A DNA stretch of 15,821 bases, taken from CAIVAT01 sp037141055 (lineage in GTDB: Bacteria; Bacteroidota; Bacteroidia; Bacteroidales; FEN-979). A program made the position numbers and the translations under genes. Of this stretch, positions 15,611 to 15,821 are shown in pieces (the stretch's first letter is position 1; every line of letters begins with the position of its first letter). A model generated the notes under the pieces. The model ran no database searches. It saw nothing but the letters and a program-made list of their open reading frames with translations, and was not told the DNA's origin. The stretch is from positions 1 to 15,821 of the forward strand of contig JBAXDH010000086.1 in the NCBI GenBank assembly GCA_037141055.1. Reading direction: 5' to 3'.

Positions 15611-15821
15611 TTATGGACCGTATTGTATGATTGGTGAGGTAAGCGGCCGGGGTTTCACGACCAGGGTCACCGTATTCGAATGATTTAAGTTTTGCCCGTA
15701 AGCATCGCTCACGCGCGTCACCGTATAATTGGCGCTTACAAGCGGTGCGACCAGGCTTGTGAAAGGGCTCAATAGTATGTTATCGTATGTTATGGTGCTG
15801 GTCCCGTCGCTCAGGTCAATG
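15611..15821 (-). CDS. C-terminal end of a PKD/Ig-like repeat protein (partial; start beyond right edge)
   Basis: The last 69 residues and the TAA stop (15613-15611) are visible; the frame is open to the right edge. It contains DLSDGTSTITYDN, a threonine/valine-rich strand (NYTVTRVSDAYGQN) and a final VTLVVKPRPL, a pattern typical of the Ig/PKD-like units of Bacteroidota secreted proteins. The last residues (SPIIQYGP) do not resemble a type IX sorting domain. Only 11 bp separate the stop from the ATG of the 913-residue protein, suggesting co-transcription and related roles at the cell surface. Too little is visible for a function call. Confidence 0.75.
   Translation of the reverse strand, partial: IDLSDGTSTITYDNILLSPFTSLVAPLVSANYTVTRVSDAYGQNLNHSNTVTLVVKPRPLTSPIIQYGP

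Overview
The window looks like chromosomal DNA of a member of the Bacteroidota. Three things support this: very long secreted proteins built from PKD, PKD-like and SprB-type repeats at both edges; promoter-like sites of the Bacteroidota type (TTG, then about 17-23 bp, then TAnnTTTG) next to several starts; and no clear Shine-Dalgarno sequence before the start codons. Nothing in the sequence supports a genus assignment. I see no tRNA, rRNA, CRISPR array, transposase or integrase.

Layout. (1) Positions 1-4695, minus strand: the N-terminal 1565 codons of a giant secreted PKD-repeat protein whose 3' end lies beyond the left edge. (2) Positions 4696-5437: a 740-bp AT-rich gap holding divergent regulatory DNA, a duplicated palindrome module (4985-5073) and two plus-strand promoter candidates (4846-4875 and 5370-5403). 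(3) Positions 5438-9648, plus strand: a tight three-gene operon of two SGNH/GDSL-hydrolase-like exported proteins (4-bp overlap) and, 3 bp later, an MBOAT membrane O-acyltransferase. This architecture matches AlgI/AlgJ/AlgX- or PatA/PatB-type systems that acetylate a cell-surface or secreted polysaccharide; the actual substrate is unknown. (4) Positions 9649-9812: a short convergent gap with two decayed CCTACGG palindromes and a degenerate 8-bp tandem repeat that supplies the stop codon of the next gene. (5) Positions 9813-12794, minus: a large cytoplasmic protein with a degenerate receiver domain, a canonical-looking receiver domain and a PEP synthase/PPDK-type ATP-grasp domain, but no phosphohistidine swivel domain and no PEP-binding catalytic domain. 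(6) Positions 12858-15599, minus: a complete 913-residue secreted protein with seven SprB-type repeats and no visible type IX secretion C-terminal domain. (7) Positions 15611-15821, minus: the C-terminal end of another PKD/Ig-like protein, 11 bp upstream of gene 6.

The genes on the right (7, 6, 5) run in the same direction with small gaps, and 7 and 6 may be co-transcribed; gene 5 has its own promoter-like motif. The plausible common theme is the cell surface: repeat adhesins plus an O-acetylation module that modifies a surface or extracellular glycan. The receiver/ATP-grasp protein is the least understood gene and is probably regulatory or a specialised phosphotransferase. No single part is certain to be a new system; the most interesting elements are that protein, the unequal SGNH pair in the acetylation operon, and the repeat modules between genes.
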